A stretch of 43,044 bases of DNA from Chara braunii. Lineage: Eukaryota > Streptophyta > Charophyceae > Charales > Characeae. Below the pieces are notes generated by a model, which worked only from the letters and a program-made list of their open reading frames with translations, had not been told where the DNA came from and did no database searches. The DNA lies in NCBI GenBank assembly GCA_003427395.1, contig BFEA01001052.1, positions 171,286-214,329 on the forward strand, given 5' to 3'. Shown here in pieces: positions 1 through 9,139 of the stretch. Within the stretch, counting starts at the first letter, position 1. The number at the start of each line of letters is the position of its first letter. The translations under genes and the position numbers were made by a program.

Positions 1-303
1 AACTGTAGGAAATTTGAGTTAGTACTGGGCCCATATCTCCTATATTTACAAATATGTCCCTCACGAATTTTCCTTACAGGTAGGTCTCTCGGTTAGCCCT
101 CAGCCAAACAAAATTACAAATTTGTCCCTACCTATGGTACAGCCTCGCCTGAGAGAGGCTACAAGCAACCTGGAACCAGCAAGTCATTGCACCTCGGTCC
201 TCCACTCCATCCGTCTGTTCTTCCCCTTCTTCGTTATTCTGCTGCTTCCTCCCCTCCTCTTCTTCTTTTTCTCTTCTCCTTCTTCGTCTTCTTCCTCTTC
301 GTA
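1..303. other. Left flank with TTC-rich low-complexity tract
   Basis: No gene is visible. Two similar short stretches (around 47-60 and 112-127) both read acaaat-tgtccct, a small direct repeat. From about 236 to 303 the sequence becomes a pyrimidine tract of CTT/TTC units. The PLE-1 truncated copy begins directly after this tract, so it probably marks the insertion target. Conceptual proteins here are runs of Phe/Ser/Leu from the microsatellite and are not genes. Confidence 0.6.
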
Positions 304-1462
304 TACTCTGGCGATATTTGACAGAGCCACCGGCCCGTTCGGAGCAGGGTTGAAGAAGCTGGCCGAACAGCCAGTTAAATTGCTGCAAGGAAGACCCCTG
401 AGGGAGGAAGAATGGGAGAATGAGGGGAAGAGGCATGTACACATGAGCGGGTGTCAGATGGAAGGAAGTGGGAAGGAGAAACTGCCTACTGGTACTCAGC
501 ACCGGGGTGTAAACTGCGCGCATGAGGGGATTACGGGCAGACGTGGAGGAAGCAGGTGTGGCCCCGTACATTAGGAGGGTGGGAGACAAGGCCGGGTTGA
601 GCCCGGGTGTACAATAGATGGGAGGAAGGAGAAACCTGGTAACGGGCGACTGGGAACCGGGTCGAAAGTGGGGGTAGGGGGTAGATTAGTACTGCAGGGG
701 GCAGAGGTGAGACCTGGACGAACAGGGTGTACACTAGTTAGTAAGGGAGGGATCCCAGTTTGCTGTGGAATGGGCTGTACAATAGGGCCGACAAAGAGGG
801 AGTAGGCGGAAGGAGTAGCAGAGGCCGCAGGTGGTTGCAGCTGGAAGTAGGGGAGAGGCGGGGTGGAGGGCTAAGAGTCGGGAAAGGGTGAGGTACCGTG
901 GGGGGAACCGGGAGAGTGCTAGCTGGCGTGAGGTTGATAGGACCGAGACGACGGGCACATGGGCTAGTGGAGTCGAAACCAGGTAACGGGAAGGGAGATC
1001 CTGACTGGCAGGTACCTAATGCGAAAAAATGACCCGGTACGGAAGAAGATTAAGGCCTGGAGGGTTGACGACGCAGCGTAGGCCCCTACCGTCGACCAGT
1101 ACACGTGCAGTTCGAAAATCCGGCACACACAGGGGGAGCACACGTGAGGAAGGCGGGAACAAGGGATGAGTGTACATGCAAGCCGCGTCAGTTGCAACCG
1201 AGCCGGTTCGAGACCCGACCAGTCAGTTGCAAACGTGGAATAGTGTCAGTATATCTCAGGAGGAAAAGGCCATGAAGGTCCTCTTTGCTCAGGGTGGATT
1301 GTTACGGTGGATGCGGGAGTGTGGTCGCCCCTTGATAAGTCCTGGTGCACAGCCAGGCGAAACGCGTCGGGGAATGTGCGCGTTGAGCTGATAGTCCGTG
1401 TAGGTGTTTCATTGACATCATCGAGACATGGACGCATATCGATTGGCCTCGCTATTTCAATT
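304..1462 (+). repeat. PLE-1 upstream truncated copy (pseudo-LTR), matches 7737-8892
   Basis: From ctctggcgatat at 306 to the gct-tttcaatt at 1451-1462, this runs colinear with 7737-8892 with only scattered substitutions and small indels (mid-90s percent identity by eye). It keeps the last ~85 codons of ORF2 up to the stop at about 572-574, then the element's untranslated 3' region. Similarity stops abruptly at both ends: on the left at the TTC tract, on the right at 1462/8892. A 5'-truncated copy immediately upstream of a longer copy in the same orientation is typical of Penelope-like elements and is not a true LTR. Confidence 0.85.
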
Positions 1463-3877
1463 CTGGAATGCGTAACAACCAGACGAGAGGTCGTACTCGT
1501 TATGGTGGTTACGCCTACAACAGACATGCATGTAAGGAAGAGGAGCGACACAGAGGTTCACGAGTGGAGAGCGAAGGGGAAAAAAGCAGAAGAGAGGGGA
1601 GGGGAAGGAAGTAGTGAAAGAGAGGGATGGTGAAGAAGAGAGGGAGTGAAAGCGATAGAGAAGAGAGAAACGAGGGAGTATGAGAGAAATAAAGGAGTGC
1701 AAGGAAGAGCTCGACAGTGAAGAGGTGAGCTCCCAAGGAGGGCGGCGACGAATGTTCGGAATGGTGAGTAGCTCGTAATGAGAAATTGTTAAGGATAGAC
1801 TCAAGTTGTGACAGCCGGGGGAAGGAGGAGGGTGAGCGGAGGCACTAAGAGGTGACTTGACGTGAAACCAGAAGGGCGGGGTGATGAGCGTAAGAAGAAT
1901 AAATGCGACGTGAGGGTTGGGAAGATCACGGATCGAAGAGCTGTTGGTAAGTAACTAGTAGATAACCGAGTGACGCAGCAAGCGGAGAGTCGCAGTGACG
2001 AGTGTCTGGAGTTCTGTACAGAGAGGTAGTTAAGAATAGTCTTGTGGTGCGACAACCGGGGATGGTGGTCCGGATGACGCACGTGTTGAAGAACTGCTTG
2101 GTAAGTAAGGAGGGAGATGACTGAGCAGAGCAGCAAGACGTGCTGTTATGACAGGCGAGACGCCCGGTTGTGAAGGATGAGAGTAGCGCAGTAGTGCTGA
2201 TCGTTGGGAAAAGCGGTGTGAAGTACGAGGAAGGTTAGGAAGGGAAAAGCTGGTGGAGAGTTGCTTGATAGCGGGGAGCTCCCAATGTCGTGGTATTGAG
2301 AGTTCGGGGTAGTGATCAGCAAGCACTTTAAGGTAAAGAAGAACCGGAAGGTGATGCGATAGCCGAGGAGGGAGGTGAGCGAGAGCTGGTAAGTAAGGAA
2401 GTGGATGACTGAGATGCGAAACAAAGTGTGTGTTTTTATGATAGGTGGCGGGCCGAGTTTGGAAGGAGGAGAGTGGAGCCGTTGAGCTGACCGTGGAGGA
2501 AAAACGACGTGAAGAAAGAGAAAGGTTAGTAAGGAAAGAACTGACTGGCGGGGCGATAGCCGAAGAGGGAGGTGAGCGGACTTTCCGTGAAGCTCGAGGA
2601 GCGGGAGTCGAACGTACAGTGTGTAAAAACGAGAGAAGTCGGGGTGTTGGGGTGACTCACGAATGGAAGTGATGATCGATAAGTAAGCAAGGGGATGACT
2701 GAGCGGTGCGACAAGCTGAGATGAAAGTGACAAGTGGGGTGTCGAGTTATAAGGCGGGTTCGAGACGCCATTGTGCTGACGGTTGATAAACTGTGGCGAG
2801 AAGTTTGAGAAGAGTTCCTTGTAGGGGAGCTCGACAGTTGAGGGGAGCGGCCGTGTGAGCAATGTGGTATCTCGACACGAGGCATGCATAGCTGGGGAAG
2901 CCTGACCATGAACGTGGTTGTCATTCGAAGAGTACGTGACTTACTGAACGCAGTGCTGTTGGGCAACTCCTGTAAAGTAAGACGAAGGTAAGTCGCGTTG
3001 GGGAGTAATTACAGCCCGTGTTTATCAAGCGCGAACGCACCTGTTGTGCACATACAGACAAATGACCGGTAGCGTGTGTTAATAAACTGTGGCGAGAAGT
3101 TTGAGAAGAGTCCATTGTAGTTGAGCTCGACAGTTGAAGTAAGCGGCCTTGCGAGCAACAAGGCATGCGTAGCTGGGGAAGCCTGACCACGAACGTGGTT
3201 CGTTCGTAGAGCGCGTGACTTACCGAACGCAGTGTTGTAGTGCAACCCCTATAAGGGAAGACTAAGTTCAGCCATGTTGGGGTGAATTTGCAGCCCGGGT
3301 TTATCGAGCGCGAACGCAGCTGACGTGCTCATAGGGACAGACGACCGGTAGCGCGTGCATTGAGCTGGCTCCCACTTTGCGGAAAGCTGGAAGGGTCTGG
3401 AGTCGAGGTGAGCAAAGCGAGGAGACTTACACTATGCAGGTATATTGGTGGTTGGTGTTGTGTATGGTAGATTTGACGAAAGGGTGTGATGTCGAGCTAA
3501 CTGACGTAAAGGACGTAGGTAGATGGGAGTTTGAGTGAGAGAGTTAGCCGGGGCATATGAATCTAAAGAAGTGAGCTGGACGGGGGCGTGATTTGAAGTT
3601 TGTGTTGAACGAGAGCGAGTCCAGAGAACCGAGGGTGGGATTGTAAGGCAGGTGGGGAGTGCTTCTAGGAGTACAAGTGGGGAGTTTGCAGCCAGGGAAT
3701 AATAGAGGCGACAGGCATGGTAAGTCAGTAGTCGAATTGACCGCTGATAGCCAAAGGGGTACTGCGATCAGAACGTCTTGTGAGGTAGGTTCAGCAGGGG
3801 AGGGAGCATCCATCAGCCGCCAACGAGGAGGTCTGAGGAATTTGACAGGAAGCTGCAGGGTTGATCGACCGGTCTCC
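1463..3877 (+). repeat. PLE-1 leader built of diverged ~290-bp tandem units
   Basis: Purine-rich on the + strand, no coding gene recognised. The clearest repeat is 2786-3081 against 3082-3360, both starting ataaactgtggcgagaag and ending gaccggtagcg-gtg, period 296. Earlier units are marked by (g/a)taagtaag followed by gatgactgag at 2101, 2390 and 2680, periods 289 and 290. The phrase gagctcgacagt recurs near 1709, 2826 and 3123. The long open frame on the opposite strand (2146-2889) exists because the + strand is G/A-rich and lacks CTA/TTA/TCA; it has no domain. The final 500 bases before ORF1 hold nothing I recognise. Assignment to the PLE leader is by position. Confidence 0.6.
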
Positions 3878-4923
3878 ATGTATCCCCTGCAGACTACAAC
3901 TGGTCCGTACGCAACTGGTTACGTGGGTGCTACCCACACACCAGGCCACTCTTCTTCTTCTCCTCCTCCTCCTCCTCCACCTCCCCCTCCCCAGCCAGCA
4001 GGTCCAGGAGGGCCGTGTTATAATTGTGGGGAATACGGGCATTTTGCACGTGACTGCCCGCATAAGCAGAATGGGAGAAGCTGGCAAAACCAAGGTCGGG
4101 GGATCTACGGAGCAAGAGTTAGGACAGAGTGCCTACAGTCAACCGAGGAGGAACGAAGAGGAGGATCGGTTGAACAGATTGCTCTTATTTGTGGAGAATC
4201 AGCAGTTGGAAGCAGCGGAGAAGAAGAGGGCAGAGCGAGAAGAAACGGTTAGAGGAAGAGAGACAGAGGCTAGAAGAAGCCAAACAAAGGGAGGAAGTTG
4301 AGAAGCGGCGGGCGCAAGCGATTATGGAAGCCAATGCATTGCAAGCATTTGCCAAGCAGATGACGGTGTTAGAGGAGAAAATTAAAGACCATGTGCACTC
4401 GACGTTAACTGCTTCGGAGGAGAAGAGTGCGAGGCTGCATGATAGCCTGTTGCGGTTCCTGGAGCGTACGGAGGGGGACGTACCAAGGAGGCCCAGAGTG
4501 GAGCCGTACCCGAACCCGAAGAGGAGACTGGACCTGGATGAGTGTGAACGAGAGGTAAACGTTGTGGAAAGGAGCGAGGTCACGCCCACTACTAGGAGGA
4601 GGACAGTGGTCACAAGGAAAGGTAAAGAGCCAGCCTGCGCAGAGGGGAAGAGGAAAGGAGCAGTGGCGTCATGCTCTAAGCAAGGGGTGATTGACTTCAT
4701 CCTCGAGCTGCGGGAGAGCATGCAAGCAAAGCAAGCACCCGAACTCAAGCAGTTGTGTAGGATGAAGAATATCAGGTGGGTTTTGAAAGGGCAAGTGATC
4801 AAAGACTCGGTAGCAGCAGAAACAAGAGAGGCGTATGACGGCTGGTTGACTGGGGCTGATAGCGATGAGAACAAGAAGGAGGACAGGGGTTTGGGGACAG
4901 ATGCTGCTCCACACGCAGATTGA
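3878..4923 (+). pseudogene. PLE-1 ORF1: Gag-like CCHC zinc-knuckle/coiled-coil protein, frameshifted
   Basis: The likely start is the ATG at 3878. The product begins with a short Thr/Tyr/Pro-rich part, then a Ser/Pro run, then a zinc knuckle CYNCGEYGHFARDC (4016-4057), a perfect C-x2-C-x4-H-x4-C. After the knuckle the frame changes near 4090 and again near 4235; across the breaks a long Glu/Lys/Arg-rich coiled coil continues (4140-4420). A basic linker and a C-terminal segment rich in charged helices (4680-4850) follow, then an acidic tail and TGA. CCHC knuckles bind nucleic acid and coiled coils multimerise, so an RNP-forming Gag-like role is plausible by analogy. The Leu/Lys-rich part near 4740-4800 could be a SAP-like fold, which is weak. 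A matching degenerate protein sits before the second endonuclease/RT copy (9140-11147). Confidence 0.7.
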
Positions 4924-5136
4924 CGGTACGCCCCTCCAGCACGGTGCCTCTGGGACAAGCTCCTGTTATACATGGGGCTCCGAGATAGCGTCTGGGGGAA
5001 GTTTGGGTTAACGAATTTCAGGATTTGTATAGAACAGACGATCATTGTCGTGTTCCTCTTGCTGTTGTTGAGCGGAGTGGCTCCGTGGGCCAGAAAAAAA
5101 CTTAACGGTGAACCCAACAGGACATGATTTTTTCGA

Positions 5137-5402
5137 TCTTAGGGGCCCAATGGTGCATTGTCTAATATCACCGTGTGCAAGAGGATGTATACTGGGCAGG
5201 CAGTTCGAGGAGGAGGAGAGAGGTGGTGGGAGCACATTCGGTGTACGGTGACTGGTAACTATGGGCACACCCCCAAGCTGTACTCTTTCCTGAAAGTCTT
5301 CGGATGGAGAAGTACTTAACCCTTCCGATAGCAACGGGGGCAGGAGAAGGTCTGCAAGTGTTGTAGAAAGCCCTTATCTGCAGGTTCTCCCCTGCGCTGA
5401 AC
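5137..5402 (+). pseudogene. PLE-1 ORF2 N-terminus: GIY-YIG endonuclease remnant
   Basis: In the first part, Tyr-Thr-Gly at 5188-5196 stands for the YIG half of the signature. It is followed by ERWWEHIR (5218-5241), carrying the conserved Arg and His of GIY-YIG nucleases, then KLYSFLKVFG. The frame then shifts (about 5300-5318) and resumes as KALICRFSPALN, ending with the conserved Asn at 5400-5402. The codon that should encode the metal-binding Glu is a TAG stop at 5364-5366; the sister copy (12830-13555) keeps Glu at the same distance, 12 residues before Asn. In PLEs this domain nicks target DNA to prime reverse transcription. Here it is inactivated by the stop and the frameshift. It directly abuts the RT reading frame, so the endonuclease is N-terminal. 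Confidence 0.75.
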
Positions 5403-7091
5403 ATGGTCGGTCGTGGTGCAGGGACGAAGCAGAAAGCCAGACTCGGTAAAAAGGAGAGACAAAAGGCGGTAGCACCCATGCCAATGCAACGGAGAGGGCT
5501 CTTGTACATCACACTTGTAAGGCAACCAAAGCGGTATTTTAGCCTAGCGGAGCTCCTGGAGGACACGATTGCTGCAGGAATGAAGGCGGTGGAAATCGTA
5601 TCATCGGGGGGTGAGGTGTGGGGAGAAAAGTGGTCCGTCATCCGGAGGACGTTTGGGACGTCGACCGTTGCCGTTGAAGAAGTGAAGTTACCCCTAGTGA
5701 GGACCAAGCAGCTCCTCGAACGAGGGGGCCCTTTCAGAGTGGCACCGATAGTAAAAACTGAGAGTGCAAGGAGTAGAGGGAAAGGGTATCTAAGGCTGTT
5801 GCTGGAGATGTCAAGGAAGCAGGCAGAGTTGAAATTCTTCGATGTCACGAAGCTGGTCTTCTTATACATGTGTGCCAGGGAGTTCAAGACCAAGAGTACG
5901 AGGAGGACACTGAAAGAGAAGATAGCTGCAGTGATCAGGAAGAAGACTGGGGTGAATATCAGACTGAAGGTCAATGTGAAAGTGAAGTATAGCCACCATC
6001 TGAAGAAGAGGAGGATACATGACACAGTGGTACTATGTGTGGAGAAGAGTAGAGTTCATCCGATACTGACAACGGTGCTGCGGCGCTGGGTGAGAGTGGT
6101 GTGGAAGAAGAATGGCACGGTCGAGCAGGTCTTAACCAACCATCGGAAGGCGGCAAGGGAGGCTTCAGCGTACTGTACGTGTAGCCAGGATCGACCGCCG
6201 AGAGTGGATGGACATGTGTTAGCACGTGTTGCGCAATGCTCGATGGTTCTTGGGTTTCTGCACAACGGGAAGAATGTCTTGCAAAGTGATGCTGGTACAA
6301 GACCAGCGGAGGTGCAGCGAGCAGTCGAAAAGTCCCTGGAAGCAGTCATGAGGAGAGACCTGTTCCAGGTAGCAGACCCAAGTGTATTCCAGGATATTAT
6401 ATCAAACCATGTTGAAACTAGACAGGCTTGCCCGGAGGAAAAGGCGAGAGAGATAGCGGCAAAGGTGAGCCACCTGGTGGTGGTCCCGGTTGACAGGAAC
6501 CCGGGAGATATAGTGGTCATGTGCCCTTCGACGTACCACCATGGCCTCCAGATGATGTTCAATCTAAATGTTGCCTACCAGCAAGTCTCTGGGGTGTCCG
6601 AGACGGAGGTGCTAGCTCAAGTGAAGGCGGTGTTCAAAGAGCAAGCCCTCAATAAGATTGGCGCCTGGAACCCAGCGGCCAGGCTAGGCCAAACGTACGT
6701 CCTGCCGAAGCATAAGGACCTGACGAGGTGGAGGCCCATAGCGCCAACGAGAACGGAGGGATCCAAGACGGCGGGGAGGAGACTAGCACGGGTACTTAAC
6801 TTCCTGCTGGAGAGGGTCCCTAAAGCCAAGCACTTCAATCTGAAGGCCACCGCGATGCTGAAACAGAACTTGGAGAAGGCTGAAGAAAGGCTGAATATTT
6901 TTGGGGATAGGACGATGGCCCTGATGGCGAGCTACGACATCAAGGAGATGTTCACATCACTGCCACACGAGGCAGTTCGGCGAGCTGTCGATTGGCTGCT
7001 GCAGCAGTGGGAGTTGAGGGGAGTGTTCAAAGTGAGCCTGAGTAGGCGAGGTCGAGTGGTAACCATTAACCGGAAGAGCCCGGGGCCGTGA
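5403..7091 (+). CDS. PLE-1 ORF2: CxC linker and reverse transcriptase fingers/palm (part)
   Basis: 562-codon open stretch. The frame is open upstream to the TAG at 5364, so the ATG at 5403 is probably internal to the original protein. Seen: a basic N-terminus continuing from the GIY-YIG domain; a CTC (CxC) motif at residues 258-260; a conserved block VPVDRNPGDIVVMCPSTYHH around 361-380; YVLPKHKDLTRWRPI around 432-446 (RT fingers); and palm motif A, YDIKEMFTSLPH, at 511-522 with the catalytic Asp. A TGA at 7089-7091 cuts the protein before motifs B and C, which follow in the same frame. The fingers block is shared with the PLE-2 copy at 33281-33933. A CxC linker between GIY-YIG and RT is diagnostic of N-terminal-EN+ PLEs, whose RTs are relatives of telomerase. 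Confidence 0.8.
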   Translation: MVGRGAGTKQKARLGKKERQKAVAPMPMQRRGLLYITLVRQPKRYFSLAELLEDTIAAGMKAVEIVSSGGEVWGEKWSVIRRTFGTSTVAVEEVKLPLVRTKQLLERGGPFRVAPIVKTESARSRGKGYLRLLLEMSRKQAELKFFDVTKLVFLYMCAREFKTKSTRRTLKEKIAAVIRKKTGVNIRLKVNVKVKYSHHLKKRRIHDTVVLCVEKSRVHPILTTVLRRWVRVVWKKNGTVEQVLTNHRKAAREASAYCTCSQDRPPRVDGHVLARVAQCSMVLGFLHNGKNVLQSDAGTRPAEVQRAVEKSLEAVMRRDLFQVADPSVFQDIISNHVETRQACPEEKAREIAAKVSHLVVVPVDRNPGDIVVMCPSTYHHGLQMMFNLNVAYQQVSGVSETEVLAQVKAVFKEQALNKIGAWNPAARLGQTYVLPKHKDLTRWRPIAPTRTEGSKTAGRRLARVLNFLLERVPKAKHFNLKATAMLKQNLEKAEERLNIFGDRTMALMASYDIKEMFTSLPHEAVRRAVDWLLQQWELRGVFKVSLSRRGRVVTINRKSPGP

Positions 7092-7417
7092 TATGTGAAA
7101 GTCAAGTTCTCTCAGATTCAGCAGATGATCATCTACGAGTTAGAGAGCACGTACATTATGTGTAGGAAGATGATACTCAAACAGGTCGTGGGTATCCCCA
7201 TGGGAAAGAACTCCAACCCCTCGCTCGCATGTGTGCTGTGTGCAAAGCATGAGGTGGACTTTATGAGCTCCCTGGGGCCAGACTAGAGGCTGGCACACGG
7301 GGTCAGGCTGATAGACGATGTCACTCTGGTAGTTGCCTATGACATGAGTGACCATCGGAGCGTATCGACAGCGAGGTATGTTGTCAGAAATTCGCGAACG
7401 CGTATGGGGAGTAGTTA
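7092..7417 (+). pseudogene. PLE-1 ORF2: RT motifs B and C with in-frame stops
   Basis: This continues in the same frame as the preceding stretch after the TGA at 7089. Motif B reads QVVGIPMGKNSNPSLA (about 7183-7230), the PLE/telomerase-like Gln-x-x-Gly-Ile-Pro-Met-Gly form. A TAG at 7284-7286 follows, then motif C, RLIDDVTLVV (about 7311-7340), with the paired catalytic Asp residues. The frame closes at a TAA near 7410, and the rest of the RT lies in another frame from 7418, so a frameshift falls between about 7380 and 7418. Together with motif A upstream, all three catalytic Asp codons survive, although the reading frame does not. Confidence 0.75.
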
Positions 7418-8005
7418 ATGCTGGTAAGGACGGATGACGGTACCAACTCTTGGGACTTCTTGGGGATCAGAGCTGCAGCGCTGCCCGAGCCGATCAAATT
7501 TGTCATTCGCGCTAAACATAAGAATGAGGGAGTGGTGTTGGAAGAGCCACTAGCCTTCAGATGTTTCCAAGATTTTGCTTCATACTCAGATAAACGAGCG
7601 AAGGCAGGCACGGTGATAGCCGCACTTCACAGGATCAAACAGCACGCTAGTGACCGAGCGACGGGAGTCCAAGCGGCGCTATCCGTCAGTATTGAGCTGG
7701 GGCGCCGGGGGTATCCCCCGGCGCTCTTTTCCAATGCTCTGGCGATATTCGCCAAAGCCACCGGCCCGTTCGGAGCAGCGTTGAAGACACTGGCCGAACA
7801 GCCAGTTAAATTGCTGCAAGGAAGACCCCTGAGGGAGGAAGAATGGGAGAATGAGGGGAAGAGGCATGTACACATGAGCGGGGGTCAGATGGGAGGAAGT
7901 GGGAAGGAGAAACTGCGTACTGGTACTCAGCACCGGGGCATAAACTGCGCGCATGAGGGGATTACGGGCAGACGTGGAGGAAGCAGGTGTGGCCCCGTAC
8001 ATTAG
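7418..8005 (+). CDS. PLE-1 ORF2: RT thumb and C-terminal domain (part)
   Basis: 195-codon open stretch in a frame shifted from the motif C part. It starts with a WDFLGIRAAALP-like block just after motif C, where RTs carry the primer-grip region. A thumb-like helical part follows, containing FQDFASYSDKRAKAGT, LHRIKQHASD and ELGRRGYP, a pattern characteristic of PLE RT C-terminal regions. The last ~90 residues (from about 7737) are also encoded in the truncated upstream copy at 304-574, which shows they belong to the mobile unit. The final part is basic and Gly-rich with no known domain; it ends at a TAG. There is no GIY-YIG domain downstream, in agreement with the permuted order. Confidence 0.7.
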   Translation: MLVRTDDGTNSWDFLGIRAAALPEPIKFVIRAKHKNEGVVLEEPLAFRCFQDFASYSDKRAKAGTVIAALHRIKQHASDRATGVQAALSVSIELGRRGYPPALFSNALAIFAKATGPFGAALKTLAEQPVKLLQGRPLREEEWENEGKRHVHMSGGQMGGSGKEKLRTGTQHRGINCAHEGITGRRGGSRCGPVH

Positions 8006-8892
8006 GAGGGTGGGAGACAAGGCCGGGTTGAGCCCGGGTGTACAATAGATGGGAGGAAGGAGAAACCTGGTAACGGGCGGCTGGGAACTGGGTCAAAAGT
8101 GGGGTTGGGGGTAGATTAGTACTGCAGGAGGCAGAGGCGAGACCTGGATGAACAGGGTGTACACTAGTTAGTAAGGGAGGGATCCCAGTTTGCTGTGGAA
8201 TGGGCTGTACAATAGGGCCGACAAAGAGGGAGTAGGGTCAAGGAGTAGCAGAGGCCGCAGGTGGTTGCAACTGGAAGTAGGGGAGAGGCGGGGTGGAGGG
8301 CTAAGAGTCGGGAAAGGGTGAGGTACCATGGGGGGGACCGGGAGAGTGCTAGCTGGCGTGGGGTTGATAGGACCAAGACGACGGGCACATGGGCTAGTGG
8401 AGTCGAAACCAGGTAACGGGAAGGGAGATCCTGACTGGCAGGTACCTAATGAGAAAAACTGACCCGGTACGGAAGAAGATTAAGGCCTGAAGGGCTGACG
8501 ACGCAGCGTAGGCCCCTACCGCCGACCAGTACACGTGCAGTTCGAAAATCCGGCACACACAGGGGGCACACACGTAAGGAAGGCAGGAAGAAGGGACGAG
8601 TGTACAGGCAAGCCGAGTCAGTTGCAACCGAGCCGGGTCGAGGCCCGACCAGTCAGTTGCAAACGTGGAACAATGTCAGTATATCTCAGGAGGACAAGGC
8701 CAGGAAGGTCCTCTTTGCTCAGGGTGGATTGTTACGGTGGATGCGGGAGTGTGGTTGCCCCTTGATAAGTCCTGGTGCGGAGCCAGGCGAAACGCGTCGG
8801 GGAATGTGCGCGTTGAGCTGATAGTCCGTGTAGGTGCGTCATTGACATCATCGAGACATGGACGCATAGCGATTGGCCTCGCTTTTTCAATT
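8006..8892 (+). other. PLE-1 3' untranslated region
   Basis: Non-coding part shared by the upstream truncated copy (575-1462) and the full copy. It is G/A-rich with several gtgtaca and ggtacctaat-type short motifs. Short frames inside it (for example 8600-8821) are not conserved between copies in a way that suggests coding. It ends at gct-tttcaatt and is followed by a T-rich, TTC-repeat tract, the mirror of the tract before 304. Confidence 0.65.
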
Positions 8893-9139
8893 TTTTTTCA
8901 ATTCTTCTTCTTCTTTCCTTTCGCTTCCCCCCCTTTCTATCTGCTCCTACTATTTCTTCCCGTTGTCCGCTCAATAAGTCTTAATATTGGATGGATGCCT
9001 TCAAGCTCGTCATATATTAATGATTGAATATGAAAGAGTTTACTCTATTCCACTCCATTTCACGTAGTAACCATCGTAGAGGCCATACTACGATAGAGGG
9101 GCTACGATATCAACGGTTGTTTTGTGGTGACGAGAGAGG
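8893..9139 (+). other. TTC microsatellite and short leader between PLE-1 and PLE-2
   Basis: The first ~50 bases are T/C-rich with TTCTTCTTC, the right-hand microsatellite flank of PLE-1. A short palindrome-like stretch near 9075-9105 (gaggccatactacgatagaggggctacgat in pieces) and no ORF follow. Position suggests the leader of PLE-2 ORF1, which starts at 9140. Confidence 0.45.

Larger units (their letters stand above)
304..8892 (+). mobile_element. PLE-1: permuted Penelope-like retroelement with upstream pseudo-LTR
   Basis: Composite element read on the + strand: truncated 3'-end copy (304-1462), repeat-rich leader (1463-3877), zinc-knuckle/coiled-coil ORF1 (3878-4923), then GIY-YIG endonuclease plus reverse transcriptase ORF2 (about 5137-8005), then a 3' region (8006-8892) repeating the upstream copy. 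An endonuclease placed before the RT and joined through a CxC motif is the published signature of the N-terminal-EN+ Penelope-like clade (Chlamys/Naiad). A head-to-tail truncated copy is the usual PLE pseudo-LTR form. Both outer edges abut TTC-rich microsatellite, matching the known insertion bias of this clade. All ORFs carry stops or frameshifts, so the copy is dead. That ORF1 belongs to the element is inferred from a second copy with the same order. Confidence 0.75.

Noticed and set aside
304-1462. Hammerhead ribozyme in the PLE pseudo-LTR
   Set aside because: I looked for a CTGANGA core with a matching GAAA and stems and found none; N-terminal-EN+ PLEs are reported to lack canonical hammerheads.
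2146-2889. 247-codon open frame on the minus strand
   Set aside because: It lies opposite purine-rich tandem repeats, which rarely create stops on that strand; composition is Ser/Leu/Pro/His with no motif.
4185-5117. 310-codon minus-strand open frame
   Set aside because: Antisense of the ORF1 coiled coil; Ser/Leu/Cys-rich product with no domain.
5168-6025. 285-codon minus-strand open frame with hydrophobic N-terminus
   Set aside because: Antisense of the GIY-YIG/RT frame whose motifs are clear on the + strand.
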